Shown here piece by piece: positions 33,435-45,000 of a stretch of 64,000 nucleotides of DNA; the stretch's first letter is position 1, and every line of letters begins with the position of its first letter. The position numbers were made by a program, and so were the translations under genes. Source of the DNA: Pollenia angustigena. Taxonomy: Eukaryota; Arthropoda; Insecta; Diptera; Polleniidae. The notes beneath the pieces were generated by a model, which was given only the letters and a program-made list of their open reading frames with translations, was not told the origin of the DNA and did not search any database. Where the stretch lies: positions 51,770,308-51,834,307 of the forward strand of contig OV884056.1 in the NCBI GenBank assembly GCA_930367215.1, in the 5' to 3' direction.

Positions 33435-35400
33435 AATGTACAACTTTACGATTTTTGTCTTGAATATTTTCTATTTATAGCAGGTTTTTTCGTTATTATG
33501 TCTAAGTTCTAAAACAGCATAATACTTTTCCCATGGCTTCTGTGTTAATTTATTCAAGCCATGTGCCGAGCTGAAGGCTTCCGGACGGGTCAAAGATTGG
33601 GGATAGTGAACAGCCTTTAGGTAAAATGGTAAGCGGCGAATAAATGTTTTTTCTCACAAAAAAGCAGTTCCGGACTGTCAGAGGATGTATGCCTTGTTGG
33701 CAACATCGACCTTTCAATTTTTACTCCCGTGTCTGTTCACCTAATTGGTTCGAATGCAAGCGGACGTCTGTACTTAAATAAAGTGCTTCGGTTTACAAAC
33801 GTGGAGTATATTGGGCCAGTCTGTTGGCTTAGATGGCAGCCACTCATCAGACTAGGGTGCAGTAGACTAATCATTTGCACATCCGAGATATCATGATTAA
33901 CGAAACCTCAAATAAGATGAACGAAGGGAGACCCTATGCTCCTTATAGCATGAATGAGAGCATTTGTATAATAACTTGCAGTTAAAGTAAAAAATGTATC
34001 ATCAATTTAAGCGATGCATAGTGTGCTTCTTGTGTACGCATTGTAATATTTTGTTGCACTTTGGGACAGATAAAATTGTTATATTCTACACGGTTGCATT
34101 TAAGAATGCAATAGTTTTGTGTAGTTGCTTTTGGATCTCACCATTTTATATTAATATTTCACGACCTTAGGACAACAAGGTTCTACTTGCACCTTAACTA
34201 CATTTAAGAAAGGACCTTGTTTTCCCAAGCTTGGAATTTTATGAAAACATGTTTTTTTGTACGAAATCTCATTTCTATGTAGTACTTACAAATGGTTATA
34301 ATCATACGCCCAGTGTACTCATGTAAATCGTGCCCTAAATTATGCTTTATATTTGTAAATCTAAAAACGATAAAAACCTTGTGCTAAATATCTGTTATTG
34401 TAAAGAACCAAGTAAATTGTACAAACAACTTAACAAACACACAATTTTTTATTATTAATTTTTTAATAAATTTTATTAAAATAGTTATATCTTTCTCTAT
34501 TTGTTGTGCTTCTTCTTTACTATAAAACATTTTCACTCTGAAAAGGTTATATTTAGCACTAGACAGCACAAACAGTTTGCCAAATATTCAATATGTTTGC
34601 ACGAAAACGAATAATTTCTTTCTTCATAAAAATAATTTAATGTAAATTTAATTTGAATTAAAATATCAAAATTTGGGTTGAAAACTAAATATTTTTAATT
34701 TTTCTACAAACTTCTTTCAAGCGTTTATACAAATTTGTTCAAACGTTTGCACAAACATTCAAACACACCTAATCAATAATTGTCAAGCTATTTGTTAAGT
34801 TTATTCGGACCTTTAATTAACTTTAAGTTAAACATATACGTACATATGGAAATGTTTTGTTTGCCCAGAAAAGTATGCTGCTAATTTTGATTACATAATT
34901 CTCTAATTTGGATGTAATAAATACGTTATTTTTTAAAAGGTTGAGAAAATTTTGTATAAAAAATGAAAAATAGTTTTTTATATACAAGTTTCCTTTAAAG
35001 AAGATCAGAACTCATAAGGAATATCATAAGGATGTAATAAAAAGAGATAGAATTTTATTGCGACTGCGCATTACAATCTTTAAAGTTTTCTTTCTGAATC
35101 TTCCAGACTTTGCTAAAAGAAAAAGTTTTGGCATATCTTACAAACAGAAGCACTTAACAACTAGAAAGGGCAAGAAATATTGAAAAATCAGTTTTGGTAA
35201 AGAAAATAAAAAAAAATTTGTTAAAAAATCTTTATAAATATTAAAAATTTTTGAGAAAGTTTAAAGGGTTTTTCACGAAAGACGGAGTATCAGGTTATAT
35301 GGTTATGTAATTATTTTAACAGCAACAAATTATAATAAAAAAACTATTTTGTTCTTTATTTATAACTAAATAACCATATAACCATATAACCACCTTTCTG
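33435..35400. other. non-coding; worn repeats and a less AT-rich block
   Basis: 33540-33960 is noticeably more GC-rich, possibly an old retroelement fragment, but no frame survives. 34160-34228 is related to 21518-21597, and 34300-34410 is related to 28548-28660. 35290-35393 has GGTTATATGGTTAT at one end and tandem ATAACCAT units at the other. Confidence 0.4.
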
Positions 35401-37910
35401 TGAACAACCCAAATATATTTTTGTTTTAAACTGTTTTTACTTACCCTCCAATAAAAACTCATAAAAAATCGTTTGATGATCTTTTCTAACACAATAATTA
35501 AGTTGCAGTTTTTTTTCTTGTAAAATCTTAGCATTTCTTAACATCATGAGTGTAATTGAGTGTGTTTTCTTCTCTCGCTCTCTAATAGAATGCTTAACAG
35601 TGTCGGTGTTTGTTTGGCGGACTAAGCAAGTGAGTGAATCGTTTTGGGAGTGGAATACTTTTTTTTTTTGTTTGTTTAATTTTTTTAGTTACGCGTTTTT
35701 TTTTAAATTTAGTTTTACTAAATATAAATAATTTTGCTAACAAAAATACGTTTTTGTTTTTCGGTAAAAAAATTCTTTTTGATTCAGGTAATTTTGTAGT
35801 TTAATTTTGATTGATTTGATTTTTGCTTGTTTTTATTTTATTAAAGTTTTTGTAGCCTTTTTTTTTAAAAGGCATTAAAAGTATCGAAAAGTTTTAAAAA
35901 AATTTACTTTGTTTTCAGAATTTTTGAATAAACAAAGTTTTTAATAAAATGCCAAATGTTGTTTTATTACGAAACTTTTTTTTTTGGTTTTTTTTATTTA
36001 ACGTCTGAATTCTATTGAATTTTGCTTTAAAGATGTCGTCATAGTAGGCCAAAATTCAATGTCCGAAATTGTCTAAATTTAAGTTTTTCCAAAAGTTTAT
36101 TGAAAATTGAACTTAAAATGAATGGCCGGAGCTGGGGGGGTTGAATCGAAAGTAAGAGGAAGTAACTGATGACTAAAATTCAGACGTTTGGGGCGTTTTA
36201 TCGAAAGTGATAAATAAAACTAAAATGCGTTTGTTGGATGGCGTTTGATCGTTGACGGTCGTAACTATTTTTTTTTTCTGTTAATTGTTAGTTTGGTGTT
36301 GGTTTTTATTTTGGTTAGAAAACGTTTAACTAAGATTTTTTATGCCGTTTCAATTTGAAAATGGCTGATTAGTTTTATTAAATTTTGAGTTCTATTGTTT
36401 TTGTGAATAGAGATGGCCAACGGGTTGGTTTATGTTTAAAAAAAATTTAAAATTTTACATTTTCTTGAAAAAGTCACATTGTTGTTGGTGTTGTTGGTTC
36501 GACTTTTGTTGTGATTGAGTTTAGCACAAATTTAAACAAAATTTCTTTGGAATCTCATTTTTTCCTCAATTACTTCACTCAAGACGGTGTGGCAGCGCTT
36601 AGGTAATATGGCGTTGGAAAATTATAAGGAAAATCATAGAAAGACACACTCAATGACTTGTAGAAAAACATGTTGATGACGATGACCTCAGAGCTAACAA
36701 ATTAGTGTGAAAATTTGAAAATAACAAAAGAAAAAGTTCTTGAAAGGCCTTAACAAAAGTTCACTTTGTGCTGATAATTGAAAATAATATTTAAACACTT
36801 TTGACTAAAATAAAGTTCAAGTCTTATGATTCTTATTGCACTGCACTGGTTTTCTTTTTGGTTTAAGTTTTTGTTTTTATTGTTCACTGTTTTTTTTATT
36901 TAAAGTTCTCAAAAAAAATTAAAGGGATCTTCTAACTTAAAACTTGAACACAACTAAAAGTCAAACCGAAAAAACTTTAACACAAAAGTGATTTTTATAA
37001 CTTTTCTAAAGTTCCAAAAAATCGTTGAAAAATGTTTTTTCCAGCTTAAGTTATTATCGAGGAGATTTTTGTTTTGTAAAATTTTTAATTTTTAAATTTT
37101 AGAATTTTTATATCTTTTTTTTGGTTTTTGTATTTTGAAAATTTTTTAATATTGTTCCAAAAAGTAAGTAAGCAAGTTGTTAACTAAACAAAGAATAAAT
37201 GATGTGTGTATAGTATTGTATTTAGTTTTATTAATTTATTTTAAATATATTATAAAAATTTGTTGTGTTGTTTAGTCTGCCTGCTGCCGTACACTAAAAA
37301 AATGCCGCGTTTTAAGAATCGCGTTTAGTAAATTTCTATGTGTGGCCGTTTGCAACATAAAAATGTTGATGATAATAACAACAACAAAAACAAAAAAACA
37401 AGAGAAAAAAAACAAATGCAACAACTACAACATGCAATGTACCACCATTTATAAACAGCGACAATACGGAAACTAACTATACAACTACCATGCGAACATA
37501 CATCCATACACATGAATTCATATAACAATAAACATACAAACATTCATATACATGGCCTATATGTTCCTATGTGTTTGTGTGTAGTGCAAACGTATCACAA
37601 AACATTTTTAGCTTTTAGTTAAAACGTCACCGTCATCGTTTGGTTTCATCGCTGCTGTTAAATGTTTGTGTTGCCGATGATTATGATGTTGCTGGGATGC
37701 TGGTTGTAGCTGTTTTGTATGAATTCATATACAAGTTTATATATTCACATACAATTTTTATTTTGGTCCTATACTAAGCACTATGGGATAATTCGAATTG
37801 TAATAATAGAGGCTATTAGAAATATGACGTATGAAATTGGATTAGACGAGACTGCAGCAACAAACAAAACTTAGTTCAAGCATTCCAGACTACTGATGCA
37901 TTTTATTCAA
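35401..37910. other. transposon-poor T-rich block
   Basis: Long T-rich stretches, TTG/GTT runs and short triplet runs near 37.4-37.7 kb. No transposon ends or coding region were recognised. Confidence 0.45.
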
Positions 37911-37947
37911 CACTGAAAATAGTATCCCCATTTTTTTGTTTTCAATT

Positions 37948-38142
37948 AATCCATTAATCAAAAATAAAATCAGTTTTAATCAAATATGTAATCAAGTGCA
38001 TTAAACGTTTACTTGTACAACAATATTGCTGCAGAAAATGTTGTTAATATCAAAAAAATATTTGATTGATACTATTAAATTTTAGTTTTTTAATTAATTT
38101 TTAAAATTTTTTAATTGAAATCAATTTTTATTTTTTTCTGTG
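37948..38142. repeat. degraded relative of MITE 9122-9410
   Basis: It shares CATTAATCAAAAATAAAA(T/A), AATCAAGTGCATTAAACGTTT and the right end ending TTTTTTTCTGTG. The left terminal ACAGAAAAA is eroded. Confidence 0.55.
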
Positions 38143-38556
38143 GACGCGTTTTATCGAATATCTAAACTATAAGGACTTTTCTGAAATAATATTGTCCCTT
38201 AAGGATCTTTTAATTACTGCTTGTTTGCGATATTTGGTACTTGTGGGACTTCTTAGAGACTTCGAAAAACTACTTTTCATTTCGTCCTAACATCTTAGTG
38301 TCCTTAGCACTTAGCTGACACAATGCGTCTACTAAAACCTCATCTCATCGCCCAACGTTTCTCATCAATATCTTATCAAGGACTTTTATAACTCAACTGG
38401 CTTAAATTGTTTCATAAACATGCCCCGCGAGGATATTTTATCTTCATGCATAACATCCTCCGAAAAAATAAGTTGAGGTATAGATCTGGCATTTGGAAAA
38501 AATCGGAAATAAGCAGATCTCAAGAGTTCTGTATGATCTCCTGTGATCGCAACTTT
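38143..38556. other. non-coding, unassigned
   Basis: Mixed composition with no recognised feature. Confidence 0.45.
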
Positions 38557-38686
38557 TTTTAAATTCCCTTAGCTAATCCCCGCGAACTCTACGTTTATCT
38601 GCAGCAAAGAAACCAGTCTCTGGCGGGAATCGAACTCGAAACCCCGGCGCTAAGCTAGGATCACTACCAGCAAGCCTACCGGGGCA
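38557..38686 (-). mobile_element. tRNA-derived SINE, copy 3 (complete, minus strand)
   Basis: Read on the minus strand it starts GCCCCGGTAGGCTTGCTGG, continues with the B-box-like GAGTTCGATTCCCGCC, then CAGAGACTGGTTTC, GATTAGCTAAGGGAATTT and a short A tail. Both promoter regions and the tail are present, making this the best copy for defining the family. Confidence 0.8.
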
Positions 38687-38880
38687 CTGACCAGATATCC
38701 TATCTGGAGCCACGGAGTCAGGAGCCTCCGCGGAGTTGGCACTGGACTTAATACTTATTGAGGCCTCCGTTCATATTCTTCTTGCGGGAAATGCTTTCTG
38801 GAAGATTTTCTTTGCGGCGGGTGTCTCGCTTTTCCGTGAAAATATACTTTTAGGGATGTGGTAGAGGTAGAGGTAGAGGT

Positions 38881-38912
<32 letters not shown>

Positions 38913-39237
38913 ATCTATATGTGCTGTTGTTATTCAAAAGATGCTGCTAGCATATTTCCAAAAGCAGACACAAGGGGTAAGCGTATTTTCTTGCCAGAGC
39001 ATGCACTTAAATTGATACCGGGGTGTGCTCGTTGTTGTCAGGCTCGGGGGCGGTTGTTAAACGCATTGTTTGTCACCCAGTGGTCAGTATTCATCACTTA
39101 GTGTGCAGGTATCCATGTAAATGATCTCCAAATTAATATGAAATATAAAGACAGATGCCATGTTTACAACACCTGCCAAGTTTAAGTACCAGCAAATCTC
39201 CAATTATTGAGTGCAGCTATTTTCCTTGAAAGTGCAA
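38687..39237. other. less AT-rich unassigned block with (GAGGTA)n/(AG)n
   Basis: GAGGTA hexamers run into (AG)n at 38861-38909. The 60-codon frame at 38919-39101 is cysteine-rich at its start but has no recognisable domain. Confidence 0.45.
38861..38909. repeat. (GAGGTA)n-(AG)n microsatellite
   Basis: About four GAGGTA/GTAGAG units grade into about thirteen AG units. Confidence 0.9.
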
Positions 39238-39757
39238 CACTAAGAGCCACTTTTTGGGTTAGAGATAAGCCATTAAATAAACTTTAATCTCCGTATTTAC
39301 TTTTTGAGTTGTATTTTTTTTTAACTTTTTTATGCTTGTTTAAGCGGCCAACGGTGGTGGTTTAAACCTAAACTTAAACTGTCAACACACACATGTTTAA
39401 CATTAAGAACTTGCAAAAATATAAACAAAAAATACATTTTAAAACATTGCTTAGCATTTTTATATAGTTTTTCCAATCTATATTTTTTCTGTTATATATT
39501 TTTTCTTTAAACGCAAAAAATTTCCACCTTGCAAACAATATAAAATTCGCGAATTTCTTCTTCTTCTTTGAAAACATCCATATTGCTTGATACAAAGTTG
39601 ATATTTGCAAAAAAATGTTGCCATTTATTTATTTATGGTTAAAGCCACTACCCAAAAATATCAAATTCAATTGAAACTAGATTAACTTAATACTCAGATT
39701 AGCTAATTATAGAATAAAATTAACTTTAATCTCAAACCCAAAAAGTGGCTCTAAGAG
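39238..39757. mobile_element. MITE E1 with CTCTTAGAGCCACTTTTTGG ends
   Basis: The left end CACTAAGAGCCACTTTTTGG is inverted relative to the right end CCAAAAAGTGGCTCTAAGAG. Both continue into GTT(A/T)GAGAT. Non-coding interior of about 520 bp. It abuts the related element E2, sharing CTCTAAGAG at 39749-39757. Confidence 0.7.
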
Positions 39758-40009
39758 CGGGTTTTTACTTAGAGTTTAAACCAGGATCAATAGTATGATT
39801 TGTTAATCTTATAATAAAATTAATCTAGCCTTAATCCTCTTTGGCGTTTTTGAATGAAAGATTAAAGCTTTTAGCATTGCCATATGATTTGACAATACTT
39901 TTATGTATAAGTATGACAGCTTAAAACAAATGCCAAAAATTGTCATCAAATTACTGTTCTTAACGTGAAAAAGAAGAAGAAAAGGCGAGAATTTTGTATT
40001 GTGTTGTAT

Positions 40010-41203
40010 AATATTATATATATAAAAAGAAGTGTACACTTTGATGACACCACTAACTGCGAAAACGGATTGACCGATTTAAAAAAAACGTTGGGGTACG
40101 TTGGGGATAGTATGTAGATGGTTTGTGTAAAGTTTGTATGAAATCGGCCCAGTGGTTCCGCAGATATGGCATTTAGATTTTCTTATATATTTCCATACAA
40201 ATAACAACAAAATGCCCTCCATTTTGAACTCCTTCTAAACGGCTTGACTGATTTTTATGAATATGTTGTAGAGTATATTTTATATCGCTAGAGGATGCAA
40301 AATAGGGCATTAGCTCCCCCTCCCTATATCCTCTTAGCTAATCAACCTGTTTTTTTAAAATTTGGCATGCAGGCATTGTAACATCTGAAATAAAATAGGG
40401 AATAGGGCGGGAAATAGGGCAAGAGGAGTAAAAGCTCCCCTCCCTATATCTGCTTAACAAATCGACCGATTTTCTTGAAATTTTGCAGGAAAATAGTTGA
40501 TTATTATTATAAGGGCGTGAAATAGGGCAATAGAGGTAAAAGCTAACCCTCCCCAATCTTTTAAACTAATCAACCGGGTTTCTTAAAATTTGGCATGTAG
40601 ACACAGTAACATCTGAAAGGAATTGGGGGCGTGAGATAGGGCAATAACGGTCGAAGCTTCGCTTCCCTATATCTTTTAAACTAATGAGCGGGCTTTCTTA
40701 AAATTTGGCATGACACTGTAACATCTGAAAGGAAGTAGGGAATAGGATGTAAAATAGGCCAAAAAGGGTAAAAGCTCCCCTTCCCAATATCTTTTTGAAA
40801 TTTCGCAGCCAAATAGTGTTACAGCTGGAAAGTTCTAAAGCCTATAGTTCTTATTATTAAGGGCGTGAAGCAGGAGGGGTAACAGCTCCCTTCCCTATAT
40901 TAACTTATCAACCGGTTTTCTTAAAATTTGGCATGCAAACACTGTAACATCTGAAAGAGAAATGGCATGAAATAGGGCAAGAGGAGTAAAAGCTCCCACT
41001 CCCTATACTTTTTTAACTAATCAACTGATTTTCTTGAAATTTGGCGGGCAAATAGTGTAACATCTGGAAAGAACTAAAGCCTATAATTTTTAATATAATA
41101 GTTAAGACTAATCAACCGGTTTTCTTAAAATTTGACATGCAGACGCTATTACATCTGAAAGAAATATGTTATACGGCAAAACAACGTTTGCCGGGCCAGC
41201 TAG
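40010..41203 (+). mobile_element. Helitron-like (Helentron/DINE-type) non-autonomous element
   Basis: The 3' end has the hairpin CGGCAAA-ACAACG-TTTGCCG (41174-41192), then GGCCAG and CTAG (41200-41203), then T. The body is an array of about 110-bp repeats, the layout of DINE-type non-autonomous Helitron relatives. The 5' limit is approximate: TATATATATAAAAAGAAGTG near 40015. No Rep or helicase is encoded. Confidence 0.7.
40330..41160 (+). repeat. about eight tandem units of about 110 bp inside the Helitron-like element
   Basis: AAAATTTGGCATGCAGACAC-like or AAATTTTGCAGG/CAAATAGT-like cores start near 40358, 40477, 40586, 40697, 40797, 40922, 41035 and 41124. Each carries GTAACATCTGAAA, TAGGGCAA(G/T)AG and AGCTCCC(C)TCCCTATAT. 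Two unit types (GGCATGCAG and GC(A/G)GG.AAATAGT) partly alternate, so the array may have grown by duplication of pairs. Confidence 0.75.
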
Positions 41204-41489
41204 TATTATATATTTATAAAAAATTAAATCGAAAAAGAAGCAAAATAATCAAGCAATATTTTTTCTTACGAGGTGGAATATTTAATAAAACTTTAAATAT
41301 AAAAAAAAAAAAAAATATTTCCTTTTATAAGCTGTTCGTACTTTTGAAAGTTCTGTCGCAAGTTCAAACCGCCAACTTTGAGCGTTTAAACTTGGAAATA
41401 AAATGAAATAATCGACTACCCAAAAGCGAATTTCAAAGATAAGTTCTAATTTAATCGCTGATCTTTATGTCAAAAACTGGCTCTAAGAG

Positions 41490-41615
41490 GTAGATGCTTT
41501 TTGTGACGCTCCAGAAGAAATTTTGTGGCAACAATTGTTTGATGGCAAGGTGGAATTATAATAACTAGAACAAGGGTCAGAGAGCGAGCAGAGAATATAA
41601 GTTTTACAGCATCAA

Positions 41616-41646
<31 letters not shown>

Positions 41647-43034
41647 GAGTACTGTAAAATTAAACACTCTTGATGTCTATAAGCCTCGATCAAGGATACC
41701 AACATATTCGAAAACTTAATTTACCACAGCGAGGATTGGAAACGTTCACTAAAATAACTGTCGAGTAATTCATTTAATCACAATAAAAAAAAATTGATAA
41801 AATTATTGCTGTTATTTAGACCCATAGTAAATTAATGCAAGTACATTTTCTATATCCACCATTTACGGTTTCAATTTCATTGCACGTTTGAAACCTTCAT
41901 CATTATTATCATCTGGATCGCCATCTAACTGTACAATAAAGTCAATACGTTTGTTTTTCTTTTCATCCTTCTCGCCATTTAATTTTCCAATTTTTGTTTC
42001 GGTACCTCAGTGTTGTTGTGTTTGATCCGTGCTATTTCATAGTTATGACCATGGCCCTTGCCACTGCCACACTTCATACTCATCATTACCATCGTAATCA
42101 TCGCCATAATAATAATGTCGTTTCAAACATTCATTTCGCTATTGTTGTTATGAGTGAAAAAAAAATCTATGATTTTTATTGCTGTCTCTACGTTATTAGT
42201 TGCAACAAACCAATACTACTCTAAAGGCAAAACAACTGCAAAGCTATAAATACTAATACAGGCATAAATACTTGTTTCTCGTATTTGTAAATACATAAAT
42301 GTAGAGAACTTGAATTGCACTTTTTTCGATTTGCATTTGTCGCTTTTTAAATAATTTCTATAATTTTGCGAGAAAAAGAAGAAAAAAAAAACGATGGATT
42401 TTGTATCCTGTTTGTAAATAATTTCTGTTAAATGGCTGTTGACACATAATGCGTTTTTCATGTTATTAGAGAAATACGCATTGTAGAAAAAAAATGGTTT
42501 GCCGTGTATTTTTTAGAATATGGGTGGTTCAGTGTAAAAAAAGAAATACTTATTAGATTGTCAGTAAATTAAATTTTACTTATACATTTCCGAAAAGAAT
42601 ATGATTTCTTTCTCTCTTCAGATCCATGCAATAAATTTAAATTAAAAAATTATTACATGCCTTTGATATTTTTCATATTCTCTCGCGCCTTAGAATGGAA
42701 TACTGTAGCTAAAATATTAATTTGAAGTTTGAAAAAGTGATCGTTTATTTGGACTCAAAAACTTTGAAATTTTACTGCAATTGCAGGCTTTTACCTGTTA
42801 CGTTACGCGTTACGTTGCCTATTACGTTATCCGTTACGTTAGCTGTAACATAACCGTTCATTCAGTAAATACAAAATCTGGTGAAATACGCGAACAAACA
42901 ACGGTTCCATATAATTAACTTTTAATTTTGTTCACAATTTACTGAGAAAACTGAATTGATAAAAATCCAATTTCCATAAAAAAAACATTTTTTAATGTGT
43001 TAATGAGTAAATTGTAAAGAAAAACAAAAGTTGT
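41490..43034. other. non-coding, unassigned
   Basis: A poly-A run lies at 41618-41643. The ACGTTACG-type words at 42798-42850 (GTTACGTTACGCGTTACGTT) form a small tandem array. There are no genes. Confidence 0.45.
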
Positions 43035-43040
43035 GCAGCG

Positions 43041-43400
43041 ATGCTGAACGACTTCGTCCTACCTCAACTGGAAGAGTGTGCATTGGAAAGCATGTGGTTA
43101 GCACAGATTGAAGCAAAGGCAAATACTGCACGACCTCCAACTGAAATTTTGAGGACTGCACTGGCTAGCAAGGTCGTCCGCTTTGAACTTCTTAGACCTC
43201 TTTGTGCATGGGGTTTCTTGAAGTTTTGTGTTTATGGCAACAAGTATCAAACTCTTAAAGTTATCAAAGTGAATATACGTCAGAATTAAGAGAACCTTTT
43301 GCTGGTAGTTCCGACAAGAGTGATGGAAAATGCCATAAATCATGCCCATATGTTCATTTATTCCGACGTCGGCAACTAAGCCGATTCCATCAGATAAATA
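43041..43400 (+). pseudogene. mariner-type transposase relic, C-terminal half
   Basis: The frame MLNDFVLPQLEECALESMW, then NTARPPTEILRTALASKVV, WGFLKFCVYGNKYQTLKVI and KVNIRQN stops at 43287. VMENAINHAH follows after a shift. These match MLNDFLLPQLE, MWFQQDGATCHTAR, LWGYLKSKVY and NIR of mariner-type transposases. The catalytic QQDGAT is degraded to AQIEAKA, and the PPRS-DL-PLD block is replaced, so it is dead. It is oriented opposite to the N-terminal relic next to it. Confidence 0.75.
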
Positions 43401-43451
43401 AAAGCCTAAAATCTAACTAAAGGCGTCAATTCTGCTTAGTTACGTACCCAT

Positions 43452-43643
43452 TCAACCAGAAATAGGATTCACCGGAAAAAAAAAATTTTGAATGGAAATG
43501 TAAATCTTCCATAAAGTGGAAGGACACAGTCCCAGTTGCTGAGAATGGCGACGAATTGATTGATTAGTATCATGCTTTCCTGTACAGCGGCTTAAAATGT
43601 TAATGCCATTCGATAGCAAACATATTAGAACTAAGGTATCCAA
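43452..43643 (-). pseudogene. mariner-type transposase relic, N-terminal helix-turn-helix fragment
   Basis: The minus-strand frame contains SIRRHSQQLGLCPSTLWKI, like the second helix-turn-helix of mariner-type transposases (SIRR-SQQL-I--ST--KIL). It lies 50 bp beyond the C-terminal relic on the other strand, so the two pieces cannot be one simple gene; an inversion or two insertions is needed. Confidence 0.5.
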
Positions 43644-43744
43644 AAAACTAGATTAAAATATTGGTAATTGTGGCTGTGGCATGCTGCTGGAAACGAACAT
43701 TTTAAGTTGTTTTAGAAATAAATTAATTTTTGTAAATTTGATCA

Positions 43745-44115
43745 GAACTAAATTATGATTTCTCGCAAACCGTTATCAACAAATGGTCGAAATTTTTTTT
43801 GTTATATTAGTCGGATAGTAGTCTTTAAGAAATGATTATTTACATCACTGTATCATTTATACCTGATGTGTTATTAAATGTTTCCCGAGGTTCTCTATTT
43901 AAGTTAAATCCGAATTTAAGAGGAGTAGAACTTGTTAGGGTCAAAAGGGGTTAAAGAGATTTTAGTAACATCAGAAAGCTGAAAGTGTCCTCTTTAACCC
44001 CATATATACTTGCGCAACTGTTTGGAACTCTCTGTTTAACACTTTTTTCATTTTAATGAAATTACTCGCAACATTTTTTTTGCTCTTTTTATTTAAGCTG
44101 CTCATATGACTGAAA
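43745..44115 (+). repeat. diverged tandem duplication, unit 1
   Basis: In order, AAACCGTTATCAA, (T)AGTCTTTAA, ATTATACCTG-TGTGTTAT, GTCAAAAGGGGTTA(A/G)AGAGATTTTA and CATATGACTGA match unit 2 at 44400-44770. Confidence 0.7.
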
Positions 44116-44399
44116 TTTAACACATTTCGAACATTTTGTTTTGAAAAATTATTTTGCTTCTTATGAACGGCTGAACATATTTAAATGAAAATTTAAACTG
44201 TCATGGCCGGGTAGCTTTTGAGTTGAATTGAAAGAACACGGGTCCATGGAGGGTCGGGAGAGTGACTTGCGGACCTATTAATGGATTGCAAAAAGAAATT
44301 AAACTTAGGCTGAGTTTTAAAAAATATGCTTAAATGTTAAGGTTATCTCCTTTGCCTTTGGAGATATTCGGATAAAACAGATGTTTTGGCTTGATTTTA

Positions 44400-44770
44400 T
44401 AACGATTATCTAGTTTTTTAATCGGGTGGATTATGTTTTATATCAAACTGTTATCAATAATGGGTTCAACATTTTTTATATTGGTAGTAAAGCAGTCTTT
44501 AAACAATGTTATGTTGTATTACTGTACCGATTATACCTGCTGTGTTATCTAATATTTTTACAGGTTCTATATTTCAGTCAAATTGAAGTCAAAAGGGGTT
44601 AGAGAGATTTTACTAGCTGTAGGAAGGTGAAAGTATCCACTTTAAACCCACATGCACTTTTGTACCTATTTGGACCAGCCTATAGATAACTTTTTTAGTT
44701 TGTGTAAAATTATTCACAACATTTCTTTTGCTCTCTTTATTTTACCTATTCATATGACTGATATATAAGT
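44400..44770 (+). repeat. diverged tandem duplication, unit 2, directly upstream of the small gene
   Basis: It is the second copy, about 650 bp downstream of the first and clearly diverged. It ends about 145 bp before the TATA box at 44915, so it may contribute upstream regulatory sequence. Confidence 0.7.
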
Positions 44771-44914
44771 GTACAAAGCCAAGTTGTGCTTGGTATTTTA
44801 TATTATATAATTACCAATACCTGTGGGATTTGAAGCGTATCCTACTTTAGCCCATTTTAGTTTTTTCTTCTACCTTATTATGCTACCTAGGAACACAGTA
44901 TAGCGCAAGCTATG

Positions 44915-44950
44915 TATAAAAGCCAGTGGTATTCGAAAAAAATCTCAGTT
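44915..44950 (+). promoter_or_regulatory. core promoter: TATAAA with TCAGTT initiator
   Basis: TATAAA (44915-44920) lies 32 bases upstream of the A (44947) in TCAGTT (44945-44950). This is the expected TATA-initiator spacing in flies. A 54-base leader then leads to the ATG at 45001. Confidence 0.6.
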
Positions 44951-45000
44951 GTTAAAACACATCTAAGCAATAACAACCAAATTTTTAGATATCTATAAAA

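Larger units (their letters stand above)
39749..41489. mobile_element. MITE E2 of the same end family, carrying a nested Helitron-like element
   Basis: The left end CTCTAAGAGCGGGTTTTTAC and the right end AAAAACTGGCTCTAAGAG face each other. They belong to the same terminal family as E1. Most of its 1.7 kb is the insertion at about 40010-41203. Confidence 0.55.

Noticed and set aside
33540..33960. coding exon suggested by lower AT content
   Set aside because: All frames are broken by stops and no motif could be matched; an old retroelement fragment is possible but cannot be shown.
40330..41160. CRISPR-like or gene-coding tandem array
   Set aside because: About 110-bp degenerate units inside an element with Helitron 3' features explain the array better.
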